From Acanthopleura granulata (lineage: Eukaryota > Mollusca > Polyplacophora > Chitonida > Chitonidae), in assembly GCA_016165875.1 (NCBI GenBank), contig JABBOT010000031.1, forward strand, positions 2,167,036 to 2,231,035: 64,000 nt of DNA, written 5' to 3'. The position numbers and the translations under genes were made by a program. Under the pieces are notes generated by a model. That model did not search any database, was not told where the DNA came from, and worked only from the letters and a program-made list of their open reading frames with translations. This document shows, piece after piece, positions 34,601-45,497 of this stretch (position 1 is the first letter of the stretch; each line of letters starts with the position of its first letter).

Positions 34601-37600
34601 TGAGAGTTACCGCCCTTGTTACAGTCTGTGATGCAGCCTTGATCGTGTCACCGTACAATCTGGAGTCTATGAGGGATTGGCTGCTGTTGCAGGGTTGATT
34701 CAGGGATCCAACCTGACATTGGAACACCCGCTGGTACAGCTCAACGACAAACCGGATCTCTGTCTGTCGAGGGTTCAGCTCGCGTAGATACCTCTCGTAT
34801 TCCGGGTTAGCCGAATCGCTTTTCCTCACCTTGAAGAAGCGACCTTCCTGGGAAGGGAACACTTGGTCACGTGTCCCTGCTTCTGATTCCGTTGTTATGA
34901 CGACCAAATCTCTCATGGCGCGGGTTGTTCCGATGAGTCGCAGTACTGGTTCTATTCCCTGGGCAGTACCGAATACGACAGCTACTTTAACACCAGGGTT
35001 TTGCTTCAGCTTCGACAGAATTTCTGTCGCGCCTCCGTCCACACCAATTTCGAGAGACTGCGCAATGCAGATAGACACTGCATCAGCAGCTTTGGTAAAG
35101 GCGGCCATTTTGGATCGCCCGTAAGTGTCCCCGCTGTACACAGCCTGGACAAAAGTCCACTCCATGGCTTGCAGAAAACTAGTGATGGCCTCGGCTTCTT
35201 CCTCGTTTGTGGTTGTCCTTTGGGCGTAGAAAGGATAGGCTGTGTTCTCGGTGAGGCTTTTATCTCCAGCGATCGTGCCCACAACTGGTGTCTTGACCAG
35301 CGACGAGTGCTGGGCCACTGTCTTAGCCATATTTTCATCCAACATGTCCACTGTTCCAACAACCCGGCTTGGGTCTACCACGTTGTTTGACCGATCTCGG
35401 AGCTTCAAACTTCCAGAGTAGAACCGGTTTAGGAAGTCCGTCACCCTGGCCTCGCTGCTGCACATATCCACGAGCAGACTTCCCACCCGGAACGGAGATC
35501 CGGCGATGTTCTGGGCAGTGACCGCCTGCTGGAACGCAAGAGCACGGAAGGAGTTCGTCGTATCCAGGGTACCGCACGTGTTTGGGTCCGTGCCTGCTTT
35601 GTGGAGACTGGTCAGACCAACGATGATGACGTCACCCGGAGTGTACCAGTACTGGAGTTGACCGGATGTCAAGCATAGAAAGCACAGGTCCCCCGAACAT
35701 CCCAGTTCTGGTATGCCGCTCAAGGGTCTAAAGCCAGTCCTGTCATAGACTTCAATTTGTGACCTGTCCAGCTGAAGCCGACCACGGGAATAATTTCCCA
35801 CCTGACGATTGTATAAACAGAATATATTACCGTCCTTAAAACTTACAAATATTCACATTTAGACTTTTCACTTAACCGAACAAACCACCTACAAAATCTG
35901 TTAAGTCTTATGTTGTATCATTGGGATACGGGGACCTTAGATAAATTAAAACACGCAGACATGCCAAAGCATGCATGGTTCTCAACACATGAATACTTGA
36001 ATGTGCAACAATTTTGTGTTAAATAGAAGTGCCATCATCTTGAGGTTACATATCGATTAATGCCATCATCATGAGATTACATATCGATTAATGCCATCAT
36101 CATGAGGTTACATGTCCATCAATACCATCATCATGAGATAACATGTGATGGCCATTAATGCATGTGGCATCTGTGAAGGTGTAACATTATTTGGAAATAC
36201 CAGCAGCAAATGGAACTTTAGTGACTTATTAATCATTATAAATTTTGTATGCAATGGTTTCTAAGTGACAGGCGTATATACTTGTGACATGTGGAACAGA
36301 AGTACCCCGGTTACCTGCTTGTATGTCAGCTGTCCTTGACGCCTGTTGTAGTTGTAAATGACAAAACTATGACTTTCGCTGTTGTCGCCGTTTCCATCGA
36401 AGGCTATCACTGAGCCTGCCATGGTGGGTATGCCATCTCCGGCCGCCATGGTGTAACTCAGGGTACGGAGGTAATTTCTGAGGAAGTTTTCGTGGGACAT
36501 GTTCGACAATTCTGGGCATAGTCCACTAGATCTCCCACGACAGCGATCGTTCCTGGCCTGTCGCATAGAGGCGGCGTAGGCGTAGACGGCTTGAATCGCC
36601 TCGCGGTAGGTCGAATGGTCAATATCGGCGGTATAAACATCACGTCTCTGTGCATCGTTGAGCTCGTTGCACAGGCGTAGGGAGGCATATTGATCATTCA
36701 CGTTGCCAGGCAGACGACAGCGAAACCTGCCCATGTACCACTCCTGGAACCAAGGATTTTCCGGAGGTGGCCGTCTTGGGTCGATCCTGGCCAAGTGGTC
36801 AATAAACTCGCTCACGACGCTCTCCTGACGGATAACCGACATTGCGCCCGGCAACAATCTGGAGTTTCCGCTTATCATGTAAGGGGAGATAATCTGGAGG
36901 TTGCCACTGCTAGGAACGATGCGATCCAAGACCTGAAGGACCTGCGAAACTTCCGGTTCCGCTAAGGTCAATACAACTACCCTGACGTCGGAATTGACCA
37001 ATCGCTGGAGCTCACTGTTAAGACTGTCCTGATTGGCGTTGTCATTGGCAACATGTGCTTGTTCTGCTACGCAAACTCCCGCGATGCCTCCGTTTTTCTT
37101 GAGAAGTGAAGCTATATTTCTTCCAAGTTCATCATCACCATAAATTACTCCAGTACGCGTCCACCTTAGATCCGCCAACATCATTAGCATCACCTGCGAT
37201 TTTAAAAAATGTATAGAATGTCATTCAGCTCTTAAAAAATTAATCTGCTGTCGCAACATTATATCTCAACATATAAAATAAAAACCAAATGGATAAACAA
37301 AGGTGAAATATGTGCTTATGATATTAATGATTATCAATAAGTAATTTCTAAACACATGTTGGAAGCTGATGAGGAGAAGCATTTAACCAACACACAATAC
37401 TTCGGAACCAGACTAATGTATTACCGTTCTTATGTAGGCCTATCACCAATGAACTGCTTTGGTGGTCATCTTGTTATAGCATACTGTAGAAAACTGTAAA
37501 TCCACAATGATCGAAACGAATAGGGCGTCAATTTCAACTGATTAGTTGTCATTATGTCTGGTTTTAACCAATCAAATGATTGTGCGCTTTAATTTAAAAT

Positions 37601-40600
37601 TTGAAACATATGAGGAGAAAATATTTATTTTTGAAACCAAGATAGCCAAGGAATATGTTAGGGTTGTTGTATCAATATCGCTATTTTAAAACCGGACGAT
37701 CTAGAGCTGATTCATGTGTAATAAATAGTTGCCCAGAGACTGTCAAAGACTACAAAAATATAATTATCGGATCCAGGCGTCGAATCATTCGTCGAAATAT
37801 TTGTATACCAGAGGTCAGCCATAACGCAAAACCAGCTTTCTACTAAACAACAATGAAAGCATATAAAGTAATAAGTGAGTACGGATTCAAGTAAAAAGAG
37901 GCAATCAACAGGTTTCATTCCCACCATTCATATATATACCTCCACTAGTTCTGACACTGGTGCGCCTGTCCTCACTAAATTGGGATAGACAAGTTTGTCA
38001 CTGAATTGGGCGTCGTTTGAAGCGTATGCCACTTGTGGAATACTGGAGTACTCAAAATACTTGGCCATCTCAGCTGTGACGTCACTGAAATATCCCCCTA
38101 TGGCTCCTGGAAGAAAATAAAACAGTGTACTGTGCTATCATTCAATACAAAAATGGAATTGTTCCGCGATTAATACCGTGAATGAAACAGTATACTGTTT
38201 CCGGCACAGACGCCGAAAACTAATAGAGTGAATTAATGTCACAAGTTAGTCAATATTTCATCGTCGACTAGCCCTATCTCTGTAATTCCTTTAAGCTAGG
38301 TCTGCGTATATTATATTCAAGGACGTCCATGGGGACCAGTTAGCTTTCATATTTCCCCTGTATCGCTACACTTTTGCACTAACGATCCCTACCGATTCAT
38401 GAAGAGAGAAATTTGTAGGAACTTTTTGTTCTCACTCCCTCCATTGATTACCATAAACGACTAATGGCATTAAAGGTCATGCATCCCGTTACCCAAACGT
38501 AGGGGAACCTGTGCCAAAGTGCACGAGAGACTGTTTCCTTTCACGGTACAAAACGTTCTGGGTTGCCTCCCTTCTTGGCCAACTGGACGTTTTTATACCG
38601 AGACTTACCTAAAGCTAGTTGTGAGACGTTAGCCTGACACTGCCAGCCGCTCGACTCTTGAAAAAAGTCGTCCATTCCGGCCACGGCCACATGAGGGGTG
38701 GAACAGGAATCGTAAGCTTTTAGACCTGAGTGTAGAGAGTACCATTCATTAATATTTGATTGTAATATTTATTTCATTGTTGTTACCATATACCATACAC
38801 AAGAATGGGACACCTTTTCTCTCGCAATGGCCATTCTGTTCCAAGGTGACTTGACCATTGTTCTCTTGCACTACACGAGTAACACCTTATCAGTTTTCCC
38901 ACGAAACGTCATCGTACATGCCGAAATGAGCCAACGACTACACAGCTTTAATCCGAATTACCTCAGGAGGGAACCATATGCCACTTGCGGTTACGATGGG
39001 GGTCGTTTTTAGGGGTGGAACAAACCGGGGTGTCCATTGAAAACCGCTAGACCACCCCCTTTTGGCCAGTTATTGAAGAGTTTTTTCTACGTGTAGCTTA
39101 CGTAATATGGACGTTACATTGGTAAAGGACGAGTAATTATCAGGAAAAGTCAGACTGTCAAGACGCTGCGGCCGTTCACAGCTTATTGTCACCACAGCCC
39201 CACGACCAATAATAGCGGGTTTTCATAAACACGTGAACCCTGTGTAATCATGAACGCAAATGGTTAACCCAAGGTAAAGCACTAATGGTACTTGTGCAAA
39301 AGTATATTAAATGCATATAAAACTATTTAACAAACCTAGAATAATACGCTGGCGAGAAATGAAGAAACTGTATCGCAATATGTCCAAAACCAAACTTTGT
39401 ATGATCACAAAAGGGGACGGACAAAAGAAGCTTAAAAAATATTGGTAAATTGTGGAACTATTTGAAAAGAGTCGGAGGATAGGCTAGCGGAAATTAAGGA
39501 AACTCTGCATATCCAAATCCAACAGGTTATTACAGAATTAGACAAAAGATACAGAATTGATCGGAAAACAAATGTGCCCCCTCCCACCCTACAACCCACC
39601 CCGAGAGGAGATACATTAAGATTTACCCAGTCTCACGCCCGGGATAAAGTTGACAGCGTTAATCCTTTCCACGGCAAACCGAGCTGCTTCATAGGCCGTT
39701 ATGCTGTACATCTCTGTCAACCAAAAACATGAGGATACAGTAACACATGAATGCAGAAACATGTGAATATATCAAAGCATGAGTAAAGAAACACGTGAAT
39801 ACAGCAACACATGACTACTGCAAAACATACAAGCAGAAACACGTGAATACAGCAAAGCATGAGCAAAGAAACACGTGAATGCTGAAACACATTAACACAA
39901 GAACACATGAATACAGCATCACATGAATATAGAACCACGTGCACACAGCAAAACATGGATACAGAAACACTAGAACACAGGAGCATGAATACAGAAATAC
40001 ATGAATACCAAACACGTGTAAACAGAAATACATGAACACAAAACAGCGAAAACAGAAGAAAATGAATATGAATACAGAATATTCAGCGAATGATTCCAGT
40101 GAGGTATATCTGACTGCTTTATTAGATTTTGAGACCTTTGGGTTTAACATCGCTGTCAGCACTGTTCATTTGGAGATTCTGGCGATTGTTTGGCGCTGTA
40201 GCAGAGTAGATGTCATGCCTGCATGCCAAAATCACATGAAGTTTGCTCTACATTATGTTTGTTTCAGGTACTTTAGATTTAAGGTCGCTACAGCAGTGCT
40301 TCGAATTGGTCATAACGGATTATTTGGCTCGTAGAGGAACGGTTCTATTCCAGCCATACTTCTAGTGCTGCCTCACTAAAACATCGTACGGAGCAAAAGA
40401 CAAACGGATATGTATATCGCAGAATACAGAAAAAAACAGTGACTATAGTTATCCTTCTATCTGCTAAATGTTCAGGGTCAAGAGAAATAAAATACAGAGC
40501 TAAAATTTTACTTGTATGGTTTTATGCTTAGGCTTTTAAGTCGTACTCAACAATTTTACAGTCATATGAAGTCGAAGTGTCCTCAGTAAGTATAAATATT

Positions 40601-42722
40601 GTGTCTTCCTGTGGCAGGGCGAGACATGCCACCAAAGCCACTACTGGAGCATCATGCCGAAGACACCAGACAGGACTCCCCACCCAGTCACATTATACTC
40701 GCACCGGAACGACCAGTCATGTTTCTTGTTCTAAGTTCCCAGTGCTGAGCGCCAATCCAGGTAGCAACAAATACTATGCTTAAAGGATGAATCTAGCAGG
40801 GTTAATCCAGGATCTCCCGACATCGAGGTGGACGCTCTAACCACAAGGCCACCAAAGCAGTCTAAAATTTTACTGTCCGTTGAGCCCGGTACTATCTTTG
40901 CCCGACATAAACATGTCTTCTCGTGAAATTCGGAATTTCTCGTATGCACGATTCAAAAATAACATTTATTTGTTTCTGGTCGAAAACGGGCTTGTCATTT
41001 CCTAGATTTGAAACTTAATCGCACTTTTGAATTTCTTTTACCTTCAAATATACGTTTGTTTCCTCCTTATTTTGCTCAAGTTATAGAGCGCATTTTCTAA
41101 CTTCACTTTGCGAAAAAGGTTGCACAATATAATGCCCATTTCGGTAAAACATTTTTTTTTCTTAGGGTAACAGTTACTACGACAGCCGTAACTGACATTT
41201 CACCGTGCTCCATGAACTAGAGTGAAACGCCGCCATTCTGTATACACTGTGACATAATTGTTCCAGGCGCGGAACACTCTTATCGCATGAGGCTGTAGCA
41301 AGGTGCTAGGGTTGTGTTTGCATCTTAAGTATATATGTCAATTTATATAGTGGTCTGGAAATAATTTACAGTGTTGTTCAGACATGTATTTTTAATAATT
41401 AAACCATAACATTAATTCAGTGCGTTGCCCCATGTTATCACATGTTACATTGACAGACAACTCAGAACATTTACGTTACAGCTTATAAACAGCTGATATC
41501 TTCTAGCTCTCTGATTGGTCAAATCCCTCATTAGCTTAAAAGCATGGGCGCCTTCAGATCCCAATCGGAAGCACAATTTTCAACATTTAAAACGAAGATA
41601 ATTCAGTAATGAACTCATACAATTCCAAACAGTTTTTGACATTCAAGAGAGAATATTATGATCTTTTTAGTGAAAAGTACCTCAGTGATGAGCTGTCTTT
41701 TTCTTTCGCCAAAATTTGGAATACAAGCATATATGTAGCTACAACTAAGTGTCACTTTTGCCGTCACTTTTCTTTACGTCTTTACGCCTGGGTCATTTCT
41801 GTTAGTTACTCCCCTTCTATGCACAGATCCACCACATCCGGTGTTCCACCATTCTTTCTCTGACAAGGTTACTTTTCATTCCATTCCCGGAAAACGGACG
41901 GTACAGAAAGATGGAACATTTGTTAGCAGTGTGTGGGACATCCGGTTGTCCTACTGGCAACATTACTGATTATGATTGGTCAACTACGTCTTCTTGATGG
42001 ACAGCTTGGGATGGTTTATTGCATGTATTTGATTTACAGCTCGGAATAGTCTATTGCGTGTTTGTGGTTGACAGCTTGGAAGGGTTCATTGCGTGTTTTT
42101 GATTGAAACCTCCTTATACACCATTGCGTGTTCTTGATTGGCAGATCGGAAGTGTAAGTTGCAGAGGAGATTGCTGTTGTACCATTTCATTCACATGTAG
42201 AGTGTCAGAGAATGTGCTCGACACTATGTAAACAATGGCAATAGATCGAGGTCACATTATGAAATGGAGGAAAATGTCCATATACTCATGGGAAAACACT
42301 GCATTGCACCCCGTAATGAAAAAAAAATCTACATGACATAAAACCAGCCAAGTTATACAGGGATCGCACCCATGTAAAATTACTAATTTTGAAGCATCAT
42401 TTATCATTTTAAATGGTTTAGCTTTTATTGAGCAATGACATATGTGTTGGTTTTGAAGAATCAAGTTTTCCTGGAATGTACTGATAACAAACGTTTTCAT
42501 GTTACATTGTTAGTTGCTTCACATACCTGTTCCAGTATCTCCGCAGCCATATTCCCCTTGACCTGAAGTCCTCATGGGAAACACTCCCGCCAGCAGGACA
42601 TCAGCGTTTCCCCAAACTGTCGCAAATCTCTGTCGCCTGTCGCAAGTTTGCTGGGTGATCCTCTGCGACGTTACCACGGCAACCAGCGCCATGGCAACTG
42701 ATAAGATGCAATGGATCCCCAT
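22326..42722 (-). CDS. Gene B: class C GPCR with five tandem Venus-flytrap modules
   Basis: Coding exons in transcript order: 42722-42527, 39713-39627, 38725-38609, 38106-37940, 37193-36315, 35801-34425, 34066-32693, 30473-30323, 30145-28821, 28593-27055, 26373-25353, 24939-24349, 23490-23390, 22655-22326. Every intron is GT/AG on the minus strand and all phases agree; 9255 nt, about 3084 aa. Order: signal peptide; VFT1 (1-482); VFT2 (483-941); VFT3 (942-1399); VFT4 (1400-1891); VFT5 (1892-2404); short Cys hinge and divergent 7TM (2405-2744); cytoplasmic tail (2745-3084). There is no NCD3G. Predicted role: plasma-membrane receptor with a very long extracellular stalk; ligand and signalling unknown. 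Gene C begins with the same exon plan, so the two are paralogues. A shorter form ending at 25303 is possible if exon 11 is not spliced onward. Confidence 0.85.
22728..22983 (+). mobile_element. SINE (main family) with target-site duplication
   Basis: Full head (GGCTCAGTCGGTTAGCGCGC), core and AAAT tail. The 11-bp direct repeat TAATCAAAAGG lies at 22717-22727 and 22984-22994. It sits in gene B intron 13, opposite to the direction of transcription. Confidence 0.85.
23390..23490 (-). CDS. Gene B exon 13: cytoplasmic tail
   Basis: A small 101-nt exon, phase 1 to 0, reading DIPDHMPPDLSASYEVDE and on to TEWHR. Acidic and proline-containing. Flanked by TTTCAG and GTAAGC on the minus strand. Its exact phase fit with both neighbours is the main support. 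Confidence 0.72.
23741..24117. mobile_element. Foldback pair of SINE copies
   Basis: A plus-orientation SINE lacking its tail (23741-23903) is joined directly to a minus-orientation SINE beginning with its tail (23905-24117), forming a palindrome of about 370 bases within gene B intron 12. Confidence 0.75.
24349..24939 (-). CDS. Gene B exon 12: cytoplasmic tail with GNLR repeats
   Basis: 197 residues, phase 1 to 1. Starts ETKGGNSVLNM after the acceptor TTGCAG. Rich in Met, Arg, Gln and Glu, predicted disordered or helical (MNERKRAIERDRAMAAHRS). It has a short repeat of the type AGNLRHQE / AGNLRQQA / ESFRHQE / AGNLPHY. The end is basic and acidic (RKDDEPEPVIITELVDKPTE). No known domain; presumably a scaffold for cytoplasmic partners. 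Confidence 0.78.
25353..26373 (-). CDS. Gene B exon 11: hinge and 7TM domain
   Basis: 340 residues in a single exon. The hinge IGRWNGTMQF and a short CLTCSC motif (2432-2437) stand where NCD3G should be. Seven hydrophobic segments follow: WPIWAVVVCIL..., VLGFMLVLGILGIFLVNF, RRFLMGVVYAICFAALLV, SACSLLLVALTLVAIQI, YDMGLVLSFMFVILLLL, LLASCLCTGAIFVAWM, IANLLNGTILLLLFPLR. Loop Cys in AASCGARR and YWWCNPP match the class C disulfide. The usual TM6 WxAFxP and TM7 FxPKxY motifs are altered (FPLRKLWLLY). Donor G|GTATGT at 25352 leads to the tail exons. If it is not used, translation adds 16 residues and stops at 25303-25305. Confidence 0.85.
27055..28593 (-). CDS. Gene B exon 10: VFT5 module
   Basis: A 513-residue phase 0-0 exon, the membrane-proximal VFT. 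It starts IGKYSGTTLKI, then a hinge with CDRQDTCNEC, then VAVFDLHQ and YTLDKL, the DTCSGS turn, SPVLSDIEKYPFFLRT and GWTYISLVYS. It ends YGNTGYLVYSVD. The Arg, Ser, Asp and Tyr contacts of mGluR are not kept (SHGEDN, KPPYNV, SDIPRG). A different ligand or a purely structural role is likely. Confidence 0.88.
28821..30473 (-). CDS. Gene B exons 8-9: VFT4 module
   Basis: Exon 8 (30473-30323, phase 0 to 1) is just the hinge: VGSDYDGRLRISRSDL, then CNEPCLTC and PGDVYIAG. CNEPC closely resembles the start of NCD3G (CSEPC in mGluR1). Exon 9 (30145-28821, 1 to 0) is the VFT body, with GLDSCDS, ISYGSTSIELSDQIRYP, a VPIDD match to D208 and TSYGEL matching Y236. The T188 position is kept but R78 and D318 are not. 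This is the best-preserved pocket in gene B, but still partial. Confidence 0.87.
32388..32654 (-). mobile_element. SINE (main family), minus orientation
   Basis: Tail, core (GAGGGCGGCCATCATTATGG) and head (GCCACTCGGTCATGG) in gene B intron 7. It ends about 40 bases before the VFT3 exon boundary and extends the open frame past the real donor. Confidence 0.8.
32693..34066 (-). CDS. Gene B exon 7: VFT3 module
   Basis: A 458-residue phase 0-0 exon: VSEYSGQNFRM hinge with CRGFCGQC, EGDVLLGALIGI, ALDQINSGD, LDDCNSDQ, GFRYFQALYS and YAIAAAVHKTL. The serine/threonine ligand loop is replaced (SHSQSD, SEASSIG) and the Tyr236 region reads SPDDSG. Conventional glutamate binding is unlikely. Reading beyond 32693 runs through the donor GTAAGA into the SINE. 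Confidence 0.86.
34425..35801 (-). CDS. Gene B exon 6: VFT2 module
   Basis: A 459-residue phase 0-0 exon: VGNYSRGRLQL hinge with CSGDLCFLC and PGDVIIVGL, VDMCSSEA, TPVVGTIAGDKSL, EWTFVQAVYSGDTYGRS and QRVFQCQV. Tyr236 appears kept (DTYGRS), but the Ser/Thr contacts and Asp208 do not. It ends GENFTK at the donor GTAGGT. Confidence 0.86.
36031..36155. repeat. Minisatellite, about 31-bp unit, four copies
   Basis: TGCCATCATCATGAG(G/A)TTACAT with ATCGATTAA, repeated about four times in gene B intron 5. Confidence 0.85.
36315..37193 (-). CDS. Gene B exon 5: main part of VFT1
   Basis: 293 residues, phase 0-0: VMLMMLADLRWTRTGVIYG through PWFQEWYMGRFRC, YREAIQAVYAYAASM and DGNGDNSESHSFVIYNY, ending TYKQ at GTAACC. 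It has the same length class (879 vs 891 nt) and position as gene C exon 5. Confidence 0.88.
37940..42722 (-). CDS. Gene B exons 1-4: signal peptide and first part of VFT1
   Basis: Exons 42722-42527 (to phase 1), 39713-39627 (1 to 1), 38725-38609 (1 to 1) and 38106-37940 (1 to 0). The signal peptide is MGIHCILSVAMALVAVVTS. A VFT start (LLAGVFPM), AARFAVERINAVNFIPGVRLG, AYDSCSTP and SIPQVAYASNDAQFSDKLVYP follow. I chose the ATG at 42722 because an acceptor (GTTTAG) at about 42764 puts the upstream ATG at 42773 in an intron. Exons 1-5 match gene C exons 1-5 in size and phase. R78 is Ala here. Confidence 0.8.
39725..40080. repeat. Degenerate minisatellite, unit about 15 bp, rich in CACGTG
   Basis: Units of the type AAACACGTGAATACAGC with many variants, in gene B intron 1 directly next to the exon 2 acceptor. 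It yields a spurious Cys-rich frame on the minus strand. Confidence 0.75.
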
Positions 42723-42979
42723 CACTGATGCTGCCGTCAGCCAATGAGAGGGGGCGTTTCTGACTAAACACAAAAGTGATCATCGATTCACTTGGTAGAT
42801 CAACTTATTCACGCACAACACACTTGATTCCACGTTATAGCCAGTTTATTGATTGAATGTTTTACTATTTCATGGTATGTTTGGCTAGTAGACAAATTGG
42901 GTGCATCTTTAACGAAAATGTTGTCCGAATAAGCGAATGAATCGACTCCTGTGTATACATAACACATACATATATTTCA

Positions 42980-43800
42980 GTTGTATGACGTACATGTAAT
43001 ATCTTTCACCAACTGTGGGATGTAACACCATTCATTAGTTGTGGGATGTAATATCTTTCACCATTTGTTTGATGTAATATCTTTCACCAGCTGTTGGATG
43101 TAAATACGGGTATGTTTCACTTGTTGTGAAATACAGTACAATTCAGTTGCGTTGGAGTGTAATATCTTTCGGTTTCGCTGGGCTATAATAACTTTTGGTT
43201 GCAGTGGAATGCAACTGATTTCAGTTGAACTGGAATATAATTGATTTCAGTGATGATCAAAATATACTTTTTTTTCAGCAAAATGTTATGGGCGAAATGC
43301 AATGTTGTGTAGCTGTAGTGAACTGTAGACACCTGTCAGCTAGCGTGAAGGTTGGCGTACTCCAGCTGCGGTTGAATTTAATACATTTCGCTTGCAATGA
43401 CGTGAAATACAGCACTGTTGCAGTGGGTTGTAATTTCTCTCGCTGCATTGCAAACTGTCATGTTCCTCTTAGAGTGGAATGTAATAAATACATTTCAGTT
43501 GCAGTACAATTTAATACCTTTGAGCTGCAATAGATTGTAAAACCATTAAGCTGCGATCAAATTTCATTTACAGTAAAATGTAAAACATTTCAACTGTAGT
43601 TAAGTGCAATAGCTCTCATTTACAGCGGAATGCAACATTTTTCTGCTGCAGAGGAATGAAATACAGTTTATTTTTCGGTGTAATGCAATACCATTCAATT
43701 GCGGTAGAATCTAATACCTTTCCCTAGCAAAGGAATGCAATACCTTTCTGTAGCATGGGACTGCAATATTTCATAATTGCAGTGAAACGTTATGCAGTTG
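42980..43800. repeat. Long degenerate minisatellite upstream of gene B
   Basis: About 25-30 drifted units of the type GTTGCAGTGGAATGTAATA followed by CCTTTCA. It begins about 220 bases upstream of gene B coding exon 1 and so lies in its promoter or first (UTR) intron. Confidence 0.7.
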
Positions 43801-44875
43801 AGTTACATCATCTAGTTCCAATACTAAAATAAAATATTTTACACCTTACATTTTCAATCACGTCCAGTGTTAAAATACACCTATATATGTGCCTATAACG
43901 CAAATGGCAACACTTCACAGTCACCCCTGTAGAGGCGTGAGTGTGTATGTCAATCTATGTACTACGTGTCCTGGCTATCCAACCAATGAAAATTGCAAGA
44001 ATGTAAAAGCAGTCCAACTTTAATTCATGAAAATAGATATTAAATTTTTAACATTCAACAACAGAGCCAGTATATACCTACATTCTGTCACCTCACCATA
44101 TATATATGTTTTATTCTACTGTAATTAAATGCTTCATTTTTCTGTATAATTATACCATCAACATTAGCATGCTATATACATCAGACTGTATATTGTTGAC
44201 TTATTGAGTTCGTTTCTATAGGTTTCATTCAATGAACTAGTACATGCTTAATATGTACAGTATGTGACTTTATGCGTACATCCTGAGTAAAAGTACAAGC
44301 TGCACTTCTATAATTGCACAGCTTATACAGTGCATTGGAACAGTACACATAAAAAGTCCATCCGCTGGTATGATTACTGTCAACGAAGTCACGTAGTTAT
44401 CGTCAGACTATTTTGGAGTGGCGTGTTAATATTCATGCATGCATAAATATATATCGATGGTTATCCACCTGCTCTCGCTGTATGAGGCAGGTCTAGAGAG
44501 AATTTACGCCGTATCGGAACTATTAAAAGCATATCACGGGGTTTATAGAGAGAATTGTCTGTAGATATGCACCACTTCCGGTGATTAGACTCCATGAACT
44601 AACTACATATATTTGCTGTAATTTTAATCCGCACCTTAAACGTTTCTAACAATTTAGGATTAATTGGGCCAATTAACAGGTGAAACAGTAAGAACTGTAA
44701 CCATACGGTTCAACTCATGAGCTCCGACTGAAAAATTCGAGCTTAAATCGTCATCTCGGGTTTACCACGCCCTATACCTGTCTGTATATAGTGTGTTCTA
44801 ATGACTTATTGTGCAGACATCAAAGCAGCCGTTAACTGGTTATCTTTGAGAAGTAGCTAGCTTACCTGGTCCACA

Positions 44876-45090
44876 GTCAGGTGTTGTTACGGGCTTCCTT
44901 AACCCCCGTGTGTAAGTTTCCGAAATTTGTCCCCTTCTTGTGATGGCTGGGGAATCTTACCGTCCTCTGTTCTGGCTAGAGCCTGTAGTCCTCCATTCAG
45001 CATCCTTCTTAACCCGTTTTGTGCACCGCGTACACTCCCGTCACTTTTTTAACACCAGACCTGATTTGCTACAACGACGACATACCTGAG
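44876..45090 (-). promoter_or_regulatory. Possible 5' UTR exon or promoter of gene B
   Basis: Two good donor sites on the minus strand, GGACCAG|GTAAGC (44875) and CACTCAG|GTATGT (45085), lie in a less AT-rich patch. Gene B coding exon 1 starts with a 3' splice site, so an upstream non-coding exon is expected. Which of these, if either, is used is not known. Confidence 0.25.
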
Positions 45091-45440
45091 TGATGTTTGT
45101 GCATATATATACACATAAGAGAGAGAGGTATATCCCGACTGAACGCTCGCGGGCAAATCAGCGCTCGAAATAAAACTGGTCATGACGTATAGAGTAAGAG
45201 AAGAAAAAACAAGACAGAGACAAGAGCCAGGCTAATGTAGTTCATTGTTCAGTCAAGGTGTAGAAAGGCTTTAGTCAGTTTAACGACTCAGTTAGATTGC
45301 TACGAAAACGAGAAAAACCAGCTCAAATATCATATGTATATGTATTATACTGACCGCCAGATTTGCATAATTACTACACATGCGCTCTCAAGGCACTGTT
45401 TCGATTAGATTCAGGATGATTGATAAGAAAGACTTCTTAC

Positions 45441-45495
<55 letters not shown>
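45441..45495. repeat. (AT)n(AG)n compound microsatellite
   Basis: About nine AT units run directly into about eighteen AG units. Confidence 0.95.

Positions 45496-45497
<2 letters not shown>

Noticed and set aside
39717..40162. Cys- and Val-rich frames on the minus strand, at first sight like a small secreted Cys-rich peptide
   Set aside because: They are read from the AAACACGTGAATACAG minisatellite; the periodic composition comes from the repeat, not from a gene.
42723..42773. Upstream ATG of gene B at 42773 adding 17 residues before the signal peptide
   Set aside because: A 3' splice site at about 42764 would place it in an intron, and the residues are polar rather than signal-like. The matching gene C start supports the ATG at 42722.
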